This document shows, in pieces, positions 31,731-39,582 of a DNA stretch of 39,582 bases. The translations under genes and the position numbers were made by a program. Location: contig UCIV01000051.1 in the NCBI GenBank assembly GCA_900472575.1, positions 1 to 39,582 on the forward strand, written 5' to 3'. Source of the stretch: Hyphomicrobiales bacterium. GTDB taxonomy: Bacteria; Pseudomonadota; Alphaproteobacteria; Rhizobiales; Rhizobiaceae. Below the pieces are notes generated by a model. The model was not told the DNA's origin. It saw only the letters and a list, made by a program, of their open reading frames with translations, and ran no database searches. The number at the start of each line of letters is the position of its first letter. Position 1 is the stretch's first letter.

Positions 31731-32537
31731 ATGATAACGAAATTCCATCAAAATCGGTTATCCCTTCCAGACGCTATTTTTGAGCAAGATGCTGAACAGT
31801 CGATCCTGCTAGCGCATGCGGTGAGGATCGACGTCTCGCAAAATGAACGCGAGGCACCTGAGCACCGTCATAGAAAAGGGCAACTTGTCATGGCGTCTCG
31901 GGGCGGTGTGACATGTCGCGTTCCTAGCGGGATGTGGATTGTGCCGCCCCAGTGCGGCGTTTGGGTTCCCGGCGGTATGCTGCACAGCAACGTGGCGACC
32001 GCGAATGCGCGGTTGTTTTTCCTATTTATCGAGCCGGATGCTGTGGATTTGCCGGATCGATGCTGCACGCTATCGTTGTCTCCACTTGTCAGAGAGCTCA
32101 TCATTGAGATGGCTGACCAATCCGAGGTCGCGGCTGCTTATGGGGAGACGATGACGACCCTTCTTCTGTCGGCCTTGTCACGGATGCCAGTGGAGGACCT
32201 GCATCTACCGCTGACATCTGAGGCAAGATTGAACCGTATCGCCTCTGCGCTGGTGGAAGACCCGTCCGACCGCAGCACCATGGCACAGTGGTCCAAGCTC
32301 CTGGCCATGAGCGAGAACTCCCTTGCTCGTCTCGTTCAGCAGGAGACCGGCTTGACGTTTGGTCGTTGGCGGCAACAGTTGCAATTGATCATTGCCATCC
32401 GAAGTCTCTCGGCCGGGGCGACGGTACAGCAGGTTTCGGGGGATCTCGGGTATGAATCCGTTTCGGCGTTCATTACAATGTTCAAGAAATCACTCGGTAC
32501 ACCGCCAGCGAAATACTTGCGGAAATTCGAGCGTTGA
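31731..32537 (+). CDS. AraC-family transcriptional regulator with cupin domain
   Basis: This 268-residue regulator has an N-terminal cupin-like sensor (EREAPEHRHRKGQLVMASRGGV, then GMWIVPPQCGVWVPGGMLHS) and a C-terminal pair of helix-turn-helix motifs (STMAQWSKLLAMSENSLARL and TVQQVSGDLGYESVSAFITMFKKSLGTPPAKYLRKF). The H-x-H and proline-rich pattern is that of the NimR/YdeC-type group, which usually controls a neighbouring efflux gene. It is transcribed away from the efflux operon across 70 bases, so it is the likely regulator. The ATG lacks a strong ribosome binding site. Confidence 0.9.
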   Translation: MITKFHQNRLSLPDAIFEQDAEQSILLAHAVRIDVSQNEREAPEHRHRKGQLVMASRGGVTCRVPSGMWIVPPQCGVWVPGGMLHSNVATANARLFFLFIEPDAVDLPDRCCTLSLSPLVRELIIEMADQSEVAAAYGETMTTLLLSALSRMPVEDLHLPLTSEARLNRIASALVEDPSDRSTMAQWSKLLAMSENSLARLVQQETGLTFGRWRQQLQLIIAIRSLSAGATVQQVSGDLGYESVSAFITMFKKSLGTPPAKYLRKFER

Positions 32538-32582
32538 ACGTGAGTGAAGTCATCAACAGTAGCAACCGATTGGAGAGGAAGC

Positions 32583-32957
32583 ATGTTCACCCACATCATG
32601 ATCGGGAGCAATGACCTGGAGCGTTCCAGACGGTTTTACGACGCCACATTCGCTGCATTGGGAGGCAAGCCCGGCGAGATGGATGCGAGAGGTCGCCTTA
32701 TCTACATCCATGATGGGGGCCGGCTAATGATCACTACACCGATCGATGGCGAGCCCGCGACCGCCGCCAATGGTGGGACGATCGGTATCGCTGCTGCCAG
32801 TCGCGACCATGTTCTCTCATGGCACGCCGCTGGTACCGCACATGGTGGCATGGCGATCGAGAGTCCCCCTACGGAGCGTCCAAACGGGGCCTTTGTCGCC
32901 TATCTTCGCGACCCGGATGGAAACAAGCTGAGCGCGCGGTCTCACCCAGCGAAATGA
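32583..32957 (+). CDS. VOC-family (glyoxalase-like) protein
   Basis: This 124-residue protein opens MFTHIMIGSNDLERSRRFYDATF and closes AYLRDPDGNKLSARSH, the two ends of a single vicinal-oxygen-chelate domain. Candidate metal ligands are H4 in the first strand, a central histidine in the WHAAGTAHGG part and the end-strand position before DPDGN. It starts at ATG 32583, where GAGAGG lies four bases upstream; the longer frame from 32544 is not needed. It is downstream of the AraC gene by 45 bases and may be cotranscribed. Members include dioxygenases, glyoxalases and resistance proteins; the substrate is unknown. Confidence 0.87.
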   Translation: MFTHIMIGSNDLERSRRFYDATFAALGGKPGEMDARGRLIYIHDGGRLMITTPIDGEPATAANGGTIGIAAASRDHVLSWHAAGTAHGGMAIESPPTERPNGAFVAYLRDPDGNKLSARSHPAK

Positions 32958-33364
32958 GGTAGGCGCGCCAAACAAATGATGCGCAGCCTGTTTAGCAGCC
33001 TACATGTCTGAGCGACAAAAGAAATTTGCCGTAAGGAAAGCATGCAAGAACAGGGTAACCGGTTCGTACCCTTTCAAGAGCTTAAAACTTGGGTTTCACG
33101 ATTAATCTGGTGACAGCTCTGACTAGGCCTAGGTCCCTGAGACCGCGGATCCAACGGGGCCCGACAGCCAACGCGCTTCAAAAATTGACACCGCCTATTG
33201 CTTTTGTCGGTCGTCCTGTGAGAGAGGGCTTTAAACCTGCATTCAATACTCATGTTTGCGGGTATTGGAACTCTCGGATCATATCGAAGATGGTATTCCC
33301 GCCGCCAGCGCGACAAAACCTATCGAAGCCATTGGCTTCAGCTCGACGCGGTTAGTCTGTCGGG
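32958..33364. other. Intergenic stretch ahead of the sigma factor gene
   Basis: About 407 bases without a supported gene. The short frames on both strands have no recognisable content. It presumably holds the iron-responsive promoter of the sigma gene, but I could not identify a convincing Fur, RirA or Irr box by eye. Confidence 0.4.
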
Positions 33365-33880
33365 ATGTCCGCCGCGCTCAACGCCATCTTTGCCTTGCAC
33401 CGCCGGTCTCTGCTCTGGACCGTGATGAGGATCGTGCATGATCCGCACACTGCGGAAGACCTTGCCCAGGAAACCTACGTCAAGACGAAAGCTGCGCTCG
33501 ACACGAGACCGATCGACCATCTGGAGAGCTATCTGTACCAGACGGCACGCAATCTGGCGCTCGATCACCAGCGCAAGCGAAGCTTCCGGGGTAGGTTCGA
33601 GCAGGCGGAATATTCCGCCGAAGAGGTTGAGAATGTCGCCAGTGGTGAGCCGTCGGCCGAGGATCGCATTCTCGAAGCCGAGAGGCAGCGTGTCTTCGAG
33701 CAGGAGCTGGCCAAATTGCCGCGTCGCGCGCGCGAGGCCTGGGCGCTGTCTCATGTCGATGGCAAAAGCTATCAGGAAATCGCCGACCAACTGAATGTGT
33801 CCCGCAACACCGTCTATAACGATATCAAGCTTGTGGTCGCTCACCTTCGTGACGCGCTCGCACGGCTGGAGAGGGGCTGA
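33365..33880 (+). CDS. ECF sigma factor, FecI type
   Basis: This 171-residue sigma-70 family protein has region 2 (LLWTVMRIVHDPHTAEDLAQETYVK, residues about 16-42, and YLYQTARNLALDHQR) and region 4 (LPRRAREAWALSHVDGKSYQEIADQLNVSRNTVYNDI, about 118-155). The AEDLAQETYV motif and the length fit the FecI group, which is switched on through an anti-sigma factor and a TonB-dependent receptor when a ferric siderophore binds. Those partners follow downstream. A terminator-like hairpin separates it from the FecR gene. Confidence 0.9.
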   Translation: MSAALNAIFALHRRSLLWTVMRIVHDPHTAEDLAQETYVKTKAALDTRPIDHLESYLYQTARNLALDHQRKRSFRGRFEQAEYSAEEVENVASGEPSAEDRILEAERQRVFEQELAKLPRRAREAWALSHVDGKSYQEIADQLNVSRNTVYNDIKLVVAHLRDALARLERG

Positions 33881-33943
33881 TCGAATGGCTTTTATTTCAC
33901 AACACCGGACCGACCCTCATTTTAACCGCCGCTTCAAAGCGGT

Positions 33944-33968
33944 CCGGCACTGTCGGCCGGCTTTTTTT
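33944..33968 (+). terminator. Terminator after the sigma factor gene
   Basis: CCGGC (33944-33948) pairs with GCCGG (33956-33960), followed by a run of seven T (33962-33968). A second small hairpin, CCGCTT with AAGCGG, lies just upstream. It should separate sigma-gene transcripts from those of fecR. Confidence 0.6.
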
Positions 33969-33993
33969 GTGACGCTGCGGCACGTCAGCCGTC
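33968..33993 (+). promoter_or_regulatory. Candidate ECF promoter ahead of the FecR-like gene
   Basis: TGTGAC (33968-33973), 16 bases, then CGTC (33990-33993). The context TTTGTGACGC is repeated ahead of the receptor gene, also followed by CGTC. A -10 of the CGTC type is common for ECF sigma factors. An ACGAGCC/GGCTCGT hairpin (34002-34018) would lie at the start of the transcript. Confidence 0.4.
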
Positions 33994-34037
33994 TAACCTA
34001 TACGAGCCTTCGGCTCGTTGAACTCGGGACGGCCTGA

Positions 34038-35024
34038 ATGGCGGGTAGAAAAACAGACGAGGGTGTGGGCGCTCGCTCGACACAATCCGAGGACGAGGCG
34101 CTCGACTGGTTCATGCGCCTGCAGGACGATCATGCCTCCGAGACGTTGCTCGCGTTTGAGGATTGGGAGCGTACCAGCCCTGAGAACGCTCGAGCTTATG
34201 CCGATCTCCTTCGAATGACATCAATGCCGTCGCTCCATTGGGCGACGGTCGTAGATAGGGTGCATCTGGTCAGATCGGTTCAGCCCACTTCAGCGCGCCG
34301 CAAATTCTCCGGTTGGAAGGCCGGCCTTACCGTCGCGACAACCTTGATGGCAGGGATAGTCTGCGTCGAGCTACCATCGATACTGGTCGATTGGCGTGCC
34401 GACTATATCTCGGCCGTGGGGCAGCGTCAGACCGTGACGCTGCCAGACGGTTCCAAGGTCGAACTCAATACCGCGTCTGCAATCGCGATCGACTTTGCCG
34501 ACGGCAAGCGCAGGGTCAGCCTCCTCAGAGGCGATGCCTTCTTCGATGTCACCCATGATCCCGCCCATCCGTTTGTCGTTGCCGGCCGCTTCGCTGATGT
34601 CGAAGTGAAAGGCACTGCGTTCGGCGTTGCGACGACCGGGCCGGCTGACACTGTCGTCCTCGAACGCGGCGATGTGGAGGTTCGGTCGACGACTATCGCG
34701 CCTGGAACGGCCGACCTCCAACCCGACCAGATGGTAACGGCAACTGAACGCGGCCTATCCGAGGTGATGCCGGCCGACCCATATCGGTCCCTTGCATGGA
34801 GAGATGGGCGGGTGGTGTTTCACGACAGGCCCTTTGATCGCGCATTGGCAGATCTGAAGCGCTATTACGACGGCCAGGTCTTCGTGGCCACCGGCCGTTT
34901 TGCGAGTGTGCTGGTGAGCGGTAACTACAGAACAGACGATCCGGATGCCGCAATTCGTACGTTGGCGACCTCTGCCGGCGCCCAAATCACCCGCCTCCCA
35001 GGCGGCATCCTGATCTTGCGCTAA
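34038..35024 (+). CDS. FecR-type anti-sigma factor / sigma regulator
   Basis: This 328-residue protein links the outer-membrane receptor to the sigma factor. The N-terminal cytosolic part has the DUF4880 motif (EALDWFMRLQDD ... FEDWERTSPENARAY, residues about 20-60), which holds the sigma factor. One membrane span lies near 92-115 (GLTVATTLMAGIVCVEL). The periplasmic FecR domain follows (YISAVGQRQTVTLPDGSKVELN ... RGDAFFDV ... VKGTAFGV). The last part (FDRALADLKRYYDGQ) resembles the STN-like C-terminal domain that contacts the receptor. The order of domains is standard. It probably has its own promoter, separate from the sigma gene. Confidence 0.92.
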   Translation: MAGRKTDEGVGARSTQSEDEALDWFMRLQDDHASETLLAFEDWERTSPENARAYADLLRMTSMPSLHWATVVDRVHLVRSVQPTSARRKFSGWKAGLTVATTLMAGIVCVELPSILVDWRADYISAVGQRQTVTLPDGSKVELNTASAIAIDFADGKRRVSLLRGDAFFDVTHDPAHPFVVAGRFADVEVKGTAFGVATTGPADTVVLERGDVEVRSTTIAPGTADLQPDQMVTATERGLSEVMPADPYRSLAWRDGRVVFHDRPFDRALADLKRYYDGQVFVATGRFASVLVSGNYRTDDPDAAIRTLATSAGAQITRLPGGILILR

Positions 35025-35039
35025 AAACTCAACTTTATT

Positions 35040-35064
35040 TGTGACGCGGCTGGATCCGGACGTC
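35040..35064 (+). promoter_or_regulatory. Candidate ECF promoter ahead of the siderophore receptor
   Basis: TGTGAC (35040-35045), 15 bases, then CGTC (35061-35064), in the same TTTGTGACGC context as the site before the FecR-like gene. It lies 70 bases before the receptor start and would be the target of the FecI-type sigma factor. Confidence 0.45.
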
Positions 35065-35134
35065 ATCATTATGAGGGCGACGTTTTCACGCGGGGTGCAG
35101 GCCGCTCTCGACAGCGAGTTTGAGGGTAGTCGAA

Positions 35135-37633
35135 ATGGTATTCCGAGGGGTTGGGAACGTGGGTGAAGTTTCCAAAATGCGGCGCGCACTGGCGACATCG
35201 CGGCTGGTGGCAGGGTTATTGGGATCGACAATGCTCGGCCTTGGCGTTGTGGTTGTCGCCTCAGCGCCGGCTCAAGCACAGCAGGTCGAAGGAAATATCG
35301 CCTTTCTGATCCCGTCTCAGCCATTGCCATCCGCCGTCGACGCGTTCAGCCGTGCAACCGGCTGGCAGATCGGCTACTCCTCAGCTGTCTCGCGCTCCAC
35401 TGTGACGAAACCAGTGTCCGGCACGATGGCGCCAGCGCCAGCGCTTCAAGCCATGCTATCCGGCACCAATGTGCGCATCCGCATAACCGGTCCGCGAAGC
35501 GCCGCCCTGATTGACGCGGCCGAACTGCAAGGCATGAACCTGCCGGCCGATGATGCAACCCTGCTGGCGCCTATCGTGCTGAGAGCAACACGTGCCACGA
35601 CTGAGGGCTCAGGGTCATACACCACGTCGGAGGCAACGATCGGAAAGGGCGAGCAGGAAATCCGCCGCATCCCACAGGCGGTTTCGGTTGTCACTCGAAA
35701 GCAGATGGACGATCGAAACGTCGCGACCATCGAGGATGCGCTCGAAGATGCTCCGGGCATCTCGCTTTACGACAGCCCAATGGGCGCGCGATACATTTAC
35801 TCGCGTGGCTCGCTGGTGGACACGACCCAATATGACGGCGTCGCCCGCACCACCTATTATTCTCAGGCCAACAGCTTCAGCGAGGACATGGCGGCGTTTG
35901 ACCGCGTAGAAGTCCTGCGCGGTGCAGCCGGCCTGTTGCAGGGCGTCGGCAACCCCGGCGCGACGGTCAACATGGTCAGAAAACGGCCCCTCGACACACG
36001 GCAATTGTCCGTCACCCAGGATGTCGGCTCGTATCAGAACTATCGCACCGAGTTGGATGCAACAGGCCCGATCAATGACGATGGATCCGTGCGCGGACGG
36101 ATCGTCGGATCATTCAATGACCGGGAATATTTCACGGATATCGGCAAGAGCCGCAATATCTTCCTCTACGGCATACTTGAAGGCGATATCAGTGATGACA
36201 CGACCGTCGCCTTCGGCGGCAGCTATAAGCACCGCACCTCGACACCTTGCTTCTACGGCCTCCCGCATTACAGCGATGGATCGGATATCGGGCTTCCGCG
36301 CGACACATGCCTCGGTCAGAAATGGAATTTCTGGGATACCGATCAGGTCTCGTTGTTTGCGGATGCCACGCACGAGATCAACGAGAACTGGAAGTGGAAG
36401 ACATCTGTCGACTACTGGCACGAACAGCATGACGTAAAATACGAATTCTCTGACGGCGCAATCAATCCGATCACCCTGACCGGCTCGAACATGTATGCCG
36501 GCATTTTCGACATGGAGACATCCAACGTCGCCTTCGACAGCTATCTGGACGGCAAGGTCGATCTGTTCGGCCGTACCCATGAGGTTATCTTCGGGGCGAG
36601 TGCCAACCGCCTCGTTAGCAACAACGACTTTTCCATTTCAGCACTGGGCATTGCGCAGGACGTCTTTAATCCGATTTCGATCCCGGAGGTTGATAACAGC
36701 TACATCATCGCCAATCGCTATCGTGGTGGTAACACCCGCACGACGATCCAGCAGCAAGCGCTTTACGGCATGACACGCCTGAGCATTACCGATCCGCTCA
36801 CCGTCATTCTTGGTGGCCGCCTCAGCTGGTACAAGAACACGCAGGACGACCGTGACACCGGTCTGCAGTCGGCCGCACCATATCAGGAAAAGGGCGTGTT
36901 CACCCCTTATGCCGGTATTGTCTACGACCTCGACAATGATTGGTCGGTCTACGCTAGCTATACCGATATCTTTCAGCCGCAGAACTATGTGAACGCGGCA
37001 GGTCAGGTCCTAGACCCGATCCTGGGCGACAATTACGAAGTCGGGGTCAAGGGCAGCGTCCTTGACGGTCGGGTCAACACGTCCGTCTCGCTCTTCCGCG
37101 GAACCACGGAAAACCGGCCGGTCTTTGATGAAGTCAATTACCCATGCGGTTCATCGCCAGATGGCGAATGCTATATCGCCGGCGGCAAGGTCCGGACCCA
37201 GGGGATTGAGCTCGAAGCGAGCGGCGAACTGTTCTACAATTTCCAACTTGCGGCCTCCTATACCTACACGCACAAGAAAGTGCTGGAAGGCATTGACGAC
37301 ATCACGTTCCGTCCGACCTATACGCCCGACCATCTGGTCAAGCTCTGGGGTGAGTACAGCTTCACTGAGGATCTGGAAGGCCTGACTCTGGGTGGCGGCG
37401 TCCGCTACCAGTCGCAGACGAGCCGGACCGTTGGAACTGCAAAGGTCACACAGGATCCCTATGCCGTTTTCAGTGCCCGCGTCGGTTACAAGTTCAATGA
37501 AAACGTCCAGGCGGCCCTGAGCGTCGATAACCTGTTCGACAAGAAATACTACCAGACGATCGGCGCTCCCGGCTGGGGTAGCATGTATGGCGACCCGCGC
37601 ACGGTCACGCTGAGCCTGAAAGCGAAGTTCTGA
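35135..37633 (+). CDS. TonB-dependent siderophore receptor with signalling domain
   Basis: This outer-membrane receptor of about 832 residues takes up a ferric siderophore. A signal peptide ends at PAQAQ. It is followed by an STN signalling domain (IAFLIPSQPLPSAVDAFSR ... IGYSS), which tells FecR that ligand is bound. Next come the plug (EIRRIPQAVSVVTRKQMDDR ... VEVLRGAAGLLQGVGNPGA) and a 22-strand barrel ending in the usual terminal phenylalanine (LSLKAKF). The plug wording places it in the FpvA/FoxA-like siderophore group. The start at ATG 35135 has GAGGG eight bases upstream; ATG 35177, which gives a shorter signal peptide, is an alternative. It heads the uptake operon, with 9 bases to the next gene. 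Confidence 0.92.
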   Translation: MVFRGVGNVGEVSKMRRALATSRLVAGLLGSTMLGLGVVVVASAPAQAQQVEGNIAFLIPSQPLPSAVDAFSRATGWQIGYSSAVSRSTVTKPVSGTMAPAPALQAMLSGTNVRIRITGPRSAALIDAAELQGMNLPADDATLLAPIVLRATRATTEGSGSYTTSEATIGKGEQEIRRIPQAVSVVTRKQMDDRNVATIEDALEDAPGISLYDSPMGARYIYSRGSLVDTTQYDGVARTTYYSQANSFSEDMAAFDRVEVLRGAAGLLQGVGNPGATVNMVRKRPLDTRQLSVTQDVGSYQNYRTELDATGPINDDGSVRGRIVGSFNDREYFTDIGKSRNIFLYGILEGDISDDTTVAFGGSYKHRTSTPCFYGLPHYSDGSDIGLPRDTCLGQKWNFWDTDQVSLFADATHEINENWKWKTSVDYWHEQHDVKYEFSDGAINPITLTGSNMYAGIFDMETSNVAFDSYLDGKVDLFGRTHEVIFGASANRLVSNNDFSISALGIAQDVFNPISIPEVDNSYIIANRYRGGNTRTTIQQQALYGMTRLSITDPLTVILGGRLSWYKNTQDDRDTGLQSAAPYQEKGVFTPYAGIVYDLDNDWSVYASYTDIFQPQNYVNAAGQVLDPILGDNYEVGVKGSVLDGRVNTSVSLFRGTTENRPVFDEVNYPCGSSPDGECYIAGGKVRTQGIELEASGELFYNFQLAASYTYTHKKVLEGIDDITFRPTYTPDHLVKLWGEYSFTEDLEGLTLGGGVRYQSQTSRTVGTAKVTQDPYAVFSARVGYKFNENVQAALSVDNLFDKKYYQTIGAPGWGSMYGDPRTVTLSLKAKF

Positions 37634-37642
37634 GGTCCAGCC

Positions 37643-38650
37643 ATGCGGATGACGAAGTCCGCCGGCTTCGGCCGGCGCGCTTTCATGGGGGCAGTCTTGG
37701 GAGCGACCGTTTCATCCGGGCGGTCGGCTCACGCTGTGCAGTCCGGCAATCCGTTCCCAATCTCGATAAACCACGCATTTGGAACGACCATCATCCCGGC
37801 ACGACCTCAGCGCGTCGTCACACTTGGCTGGGGTGGTGAGGATGCCCTACTGGCGCTTGGCATCACGCCCGTGGCCATGCCACGCTATGGTCAGTTTCCT
37901 GATGGCGTGCTGCCATGGGTCAGGGAAGCCATCGGCCCGGCTCGGCCCGCTTTGGTGAGCCAGGGACTGATCGACTACGAAGCCCTTCTACTGCTCAAGC
38001 CGGATCTCATCCTGGCGGTCAGAACCAACATCAACGCTCAGGCGTGGCATCGGCTCCAACGGATTGCGCCAACGGTTGCGTTTCGTTCCGGTCCACTACA
38101 GGCGGACTGGAAGGAAATCACCGAACTCGCGGGTGCAGCAAACGGGGTTTCCGAGCAGGCACGAGATTTGATCTCCGCGACCGAGCAGCGCCTGCGCGAT
38201 CTCAGCGACGCTTATCCGATCATTCGCGGCCGCAGTTTCGTTTTCGGAGACTATTTTCCCGGCAGCAATGCGCTTGGCTTCTATCTGCCGACCGACGGAC
38301 GGGTTGCCTCATTGCTGGATCTCGGCCTGTCCGTTGCGCCCGGCGTCGCCGAGATTGCGGCATCGACCAACGAACGCATCGGGACCAGCATCAGTCTGGA
38401 ACTGCTCGACACGATGGAGACCGATCTTCTCATCCTTTGGTTTCCCCCAGGCGCCCGACAGGAACTGGAAAATAACGAGCTTTTCCGAAGATACTCGCCG
38501 GTTGTAAAGGGCGGATACATTCCGCTCGATGATCCTCTATCCATGTGGGTGGCCTGCAATCCAAGCGTCTTGTCCATCCCCTACGGGTTTCCTCAATTCG
38601 TCGAACGGCTTGCGGATGCCGCGTCGCGCGCAGGAGGAAGAGAGCTATGA
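37643..38650 (+). CDS. Siderophore ABC transporter periplasmic binding protein
   Basis: This 335-residue protein belongs to the FecB/FhuD-type cluster A-II binding proteins. The N-terminus (GFGRRAFMGAVLGATVSS, cleavage near AHA) has a twin-arginine-like pair. Then come FGTTIIPARPQRVVTLGWGGEDALLALGI and LLLLKPDLILAVRTN, the usual first-lobe motifs, and a second lobe with LLDTMETDLLILWFPPG. It should carry the ferric siderophore from receptor to permease. It follows the receptor by nine bases and overlaps the next gene by four. Confidence 0.9.
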   Translation: MRMTKSAGFGRRAFMGAVLGATVSSGRSAHAVQSGNPFPISINHAFGTTIIPARPQRVVTLGWGGEDALLALGITPVAMPRYGQFPDGVLPWVREAIGPARPALVSQGLIDYEALLLLKPDLILAVRTNINAQAWHRLQRIAPTVAFRSGPLQADWKEITELAGAANGVSEQARDLISATEQRLRDLSDAYPIIRGRSFVFGDYFPGSNALGFYLPTDGRVASLLDLGLSVAPGVAEIAASTNERIGTSISLELLDTMETDLLILWFPPGARQELENNELFRRYSPVVKGGYIPLDDPLSMWVACNPSVLSIPYGFPQFVERLADAASRAGGREL

Positions 38651-39345
38651 GCGTAGAGCCCATGCAGGCGACAGTCCTGTCGCGTGAATACCTCAGCCCC
38701 TCGATGATCAGGGTCAGGCTGGGTGGCGATGAGCTGCGGCGTTTCGAAAGCTGTGGCAGCCCTGACGAGTTCATCTGGCTCTCGTTCCCCAAGCAGGATG
38801 GCACCACAAGCGGCCGGTATTATACCGTCAGACATTGGGAAGAGGACACGCGTTGCCTGACCGTCGATTTCGTCAAGCATGACGTTGGGATCGGCACCGA
38901 TTGGGCTTGCAACGCCTCTGCTGGGGACCGGATCGACATCTATCTTCCGCGGTCGCGCTTCAGCCCGCCGGCAAGGGGCTCCATTTTCCTGCTCGGTGAT
39001 TTCAGCGCCTTGCCGGCGATCGGCCGTATCATCGAAGAGGTGTCGCCCGATCGAGCCATTGTTGCTCATATCGAAATTCCGACTTTGGATGATCGCCTGG
39101 ACCTTCGCGCAGGGGAGAACATCACCATCTTTTGGCACGAGACGTTCGGACAGAGCGGCAGGACAACGAGCCTTACCGAAATAGCCGTAAATGCTCTTCC
39201 GCCAGAATGCCTGAGCTATGTCTGGATTGCCGGCGAGGCGAAGGCTGTTGCTGAATGTCGCAGGCATGTCCGTGACGCGTGGCGTGTCGCCAAGGATCGT
39301 ATTACCGCTGTCGGTTACTGGGTAGAGGGGCAAGCTCGCGGATGA
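38647..39345 (+). CDS. Siderophore-interacting protein (FAD-dependent ferric reductase)
   Basis: This 232-residue protein begins at ATG 38647, in a four-base ATGA overlap with the binding-protein gene; the longer frame from 38545 lies inside that gene and is rejected. It has the FAD-binding motif GRYYTVRHW, the segment DIYLPRSRF and the C-terminal NAD(P)H-side motifs SIFLLGDFSALPAI and LSYVWIAGEAKAV, all of the SIP family. These enzymes release iron in the cytosol by reducing the ferric siderophore. The next gene again overlaps by four bases. Confidence 0.92.
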   Translation: MSVEPMQATVLSREYLSPSMIRVRLGGDELRRFESCGSPDEFIWLSFPKQDGTTSGRYYTVRHWEEDTRCLTVDFVKHDVGIGTDWACNASAGDRIDIYLPRSRFSPPARGSIFLLGDFSALPAIGRIIEEVSPDRAIVAHIEIPTLDDRLDLRAGENITIFWHETFGQSGRTTSLTEIAVNALPPECLSYVWIAGEAKAVAECRRHVRDAWRVAKDRITAVGYWVEGQARG

Positions 39346-39582
39346 GGGTGTGTCAATCGCGTCCAGTCGACGCCTCGCATATCACTCCCAAAATTCGCCT
39401 GGCCGGATGGTTGATGCTTGCCTTTCTGTCCATCGCAATGGTCGTCATCATCAGCCTTTCGCTCGGACCACGTTATATCCCGTTGGCGACCGTCATAGAC
39501 ATTTTTCGATCCGGAGACAGCAGTTCGACTGCCTCCTTCATCGTTCTCGATTCCCGCTTGCCTGTACGCATCCGAGTTGGGC
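39342..39582 (+). CDS. FecCD-type iron-siderophore permease, 3' end outside window
   Basis: The frame starts at ATG 39342, overlapping the SIP stop by four bases, and is open to the window edge (80 codons). After a hydrophilic head (MRVCQSRPVDASHITPKIRL) comes a membrane span (GWLMLAFLSIAMVVIISLSLG), then PRYIPLATVIDIF and LDSRLPVRIRVG, which match the start of FecCD-family permeases (LSLG...PL..V.......RLPR). It is the expected next gene of the operon; a second permease or an ATPase gene probably follows beyond the edge. Confidence 0.88.
   Translation, partial: MRVCQSRPVDASHITPKIRLAGWLMLAFLSIAMVVIISLSLGPRYIPLATVIDIFRSGDSSSTASFIVLDSRLPVRIRVG

Noticed and set aside
32958..33364. Possible iron box (Fur, RirA or Irr) before the sigma gene
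   Set aside because: No stretch matched a known box well enough by eye to be reported; a matrix scan would be needed.

Overview
The gene content points to an accessory region, possibly a plasmid, of an alphaproteobacterium of the Rhizobiaceae (Rhizobium/Agrobacterium group). The evidence is a PhnA-like membrane protein and small stress proteins typical of rhizobia, promoters of the alphaproteobacterial general stress sigma factor (EcfG) type, and RTX proteins with a rhizobial-style C-terminus. No rRNA, tRNA, CRISPR array or replication origin was recognised. Species and replicon cannot be settled from the sequence alone.

Region 1 (1-8881) is a stress island. It holds two small unknown genes, a PhnA-like membrane protein, a zinc alcohol/formaldehyde dehydrogenase, an SDR oxidoreductase, a DUF6894 protein, a manganese catalase, a DUF2934 protein, a YciE/YciF ferritin-like protein, several small charged proteins, a DUF883-like membrane-anchored protein and the start of a LigD DNA-repair gene. 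Eight sites of the form GGAAC/GAAAC-N16-NGTT, all with a 16-base spacer, lie ahead of its transcription units, so the block looks like one general stress regulon.

Region 2 (8882-12713) is mobile DNA. A compact 3217-bp Tn3-family element, carrying only a transposase between 38-bp inverted repeats, truncates ligD. A 147-bp diverged left end of a second, related element follows.

Region 3 (12714-26726) is a type I secretion locus. It has an STT3-like polytopic membrane protein, a small membrane protein on the other strand, a first RTX gene (FrpC-like self-processing module, broken by one frameshift), a 5' fragment of an ABC transporter gene, an exported 229-aa protein, a second intact 1222-residue RTX protein, and the intact ABC transporter and membrane-fusion protein. 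The broken RTX gene ends in a copy of the same RTX-tail/transporter-head junction found at the intact locus. This suggests that one effector was displaced by another through recombination. No TolC is present.

Region 4 (26727-33364) holds a DUF1778/GNAT toxin-antitoxin pair with a doubly palindromic operator, an AaeXAB-like efflux operon with an extra unknown first gene, a divergent AraC-family regulator and a VOC-family protein.

Region 5 (33365-39582) is an iron/siderophore uptake locus: FecI-type ECF sigma factor, FecR-type anti-sigma factor, TonB-dependent receptor with a signalling domain, periplasmic binding protein, siderophore-interacting reductase and the start of a FecCD-type permease. 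The last four form a tightly packed operon that runs off the right edge.
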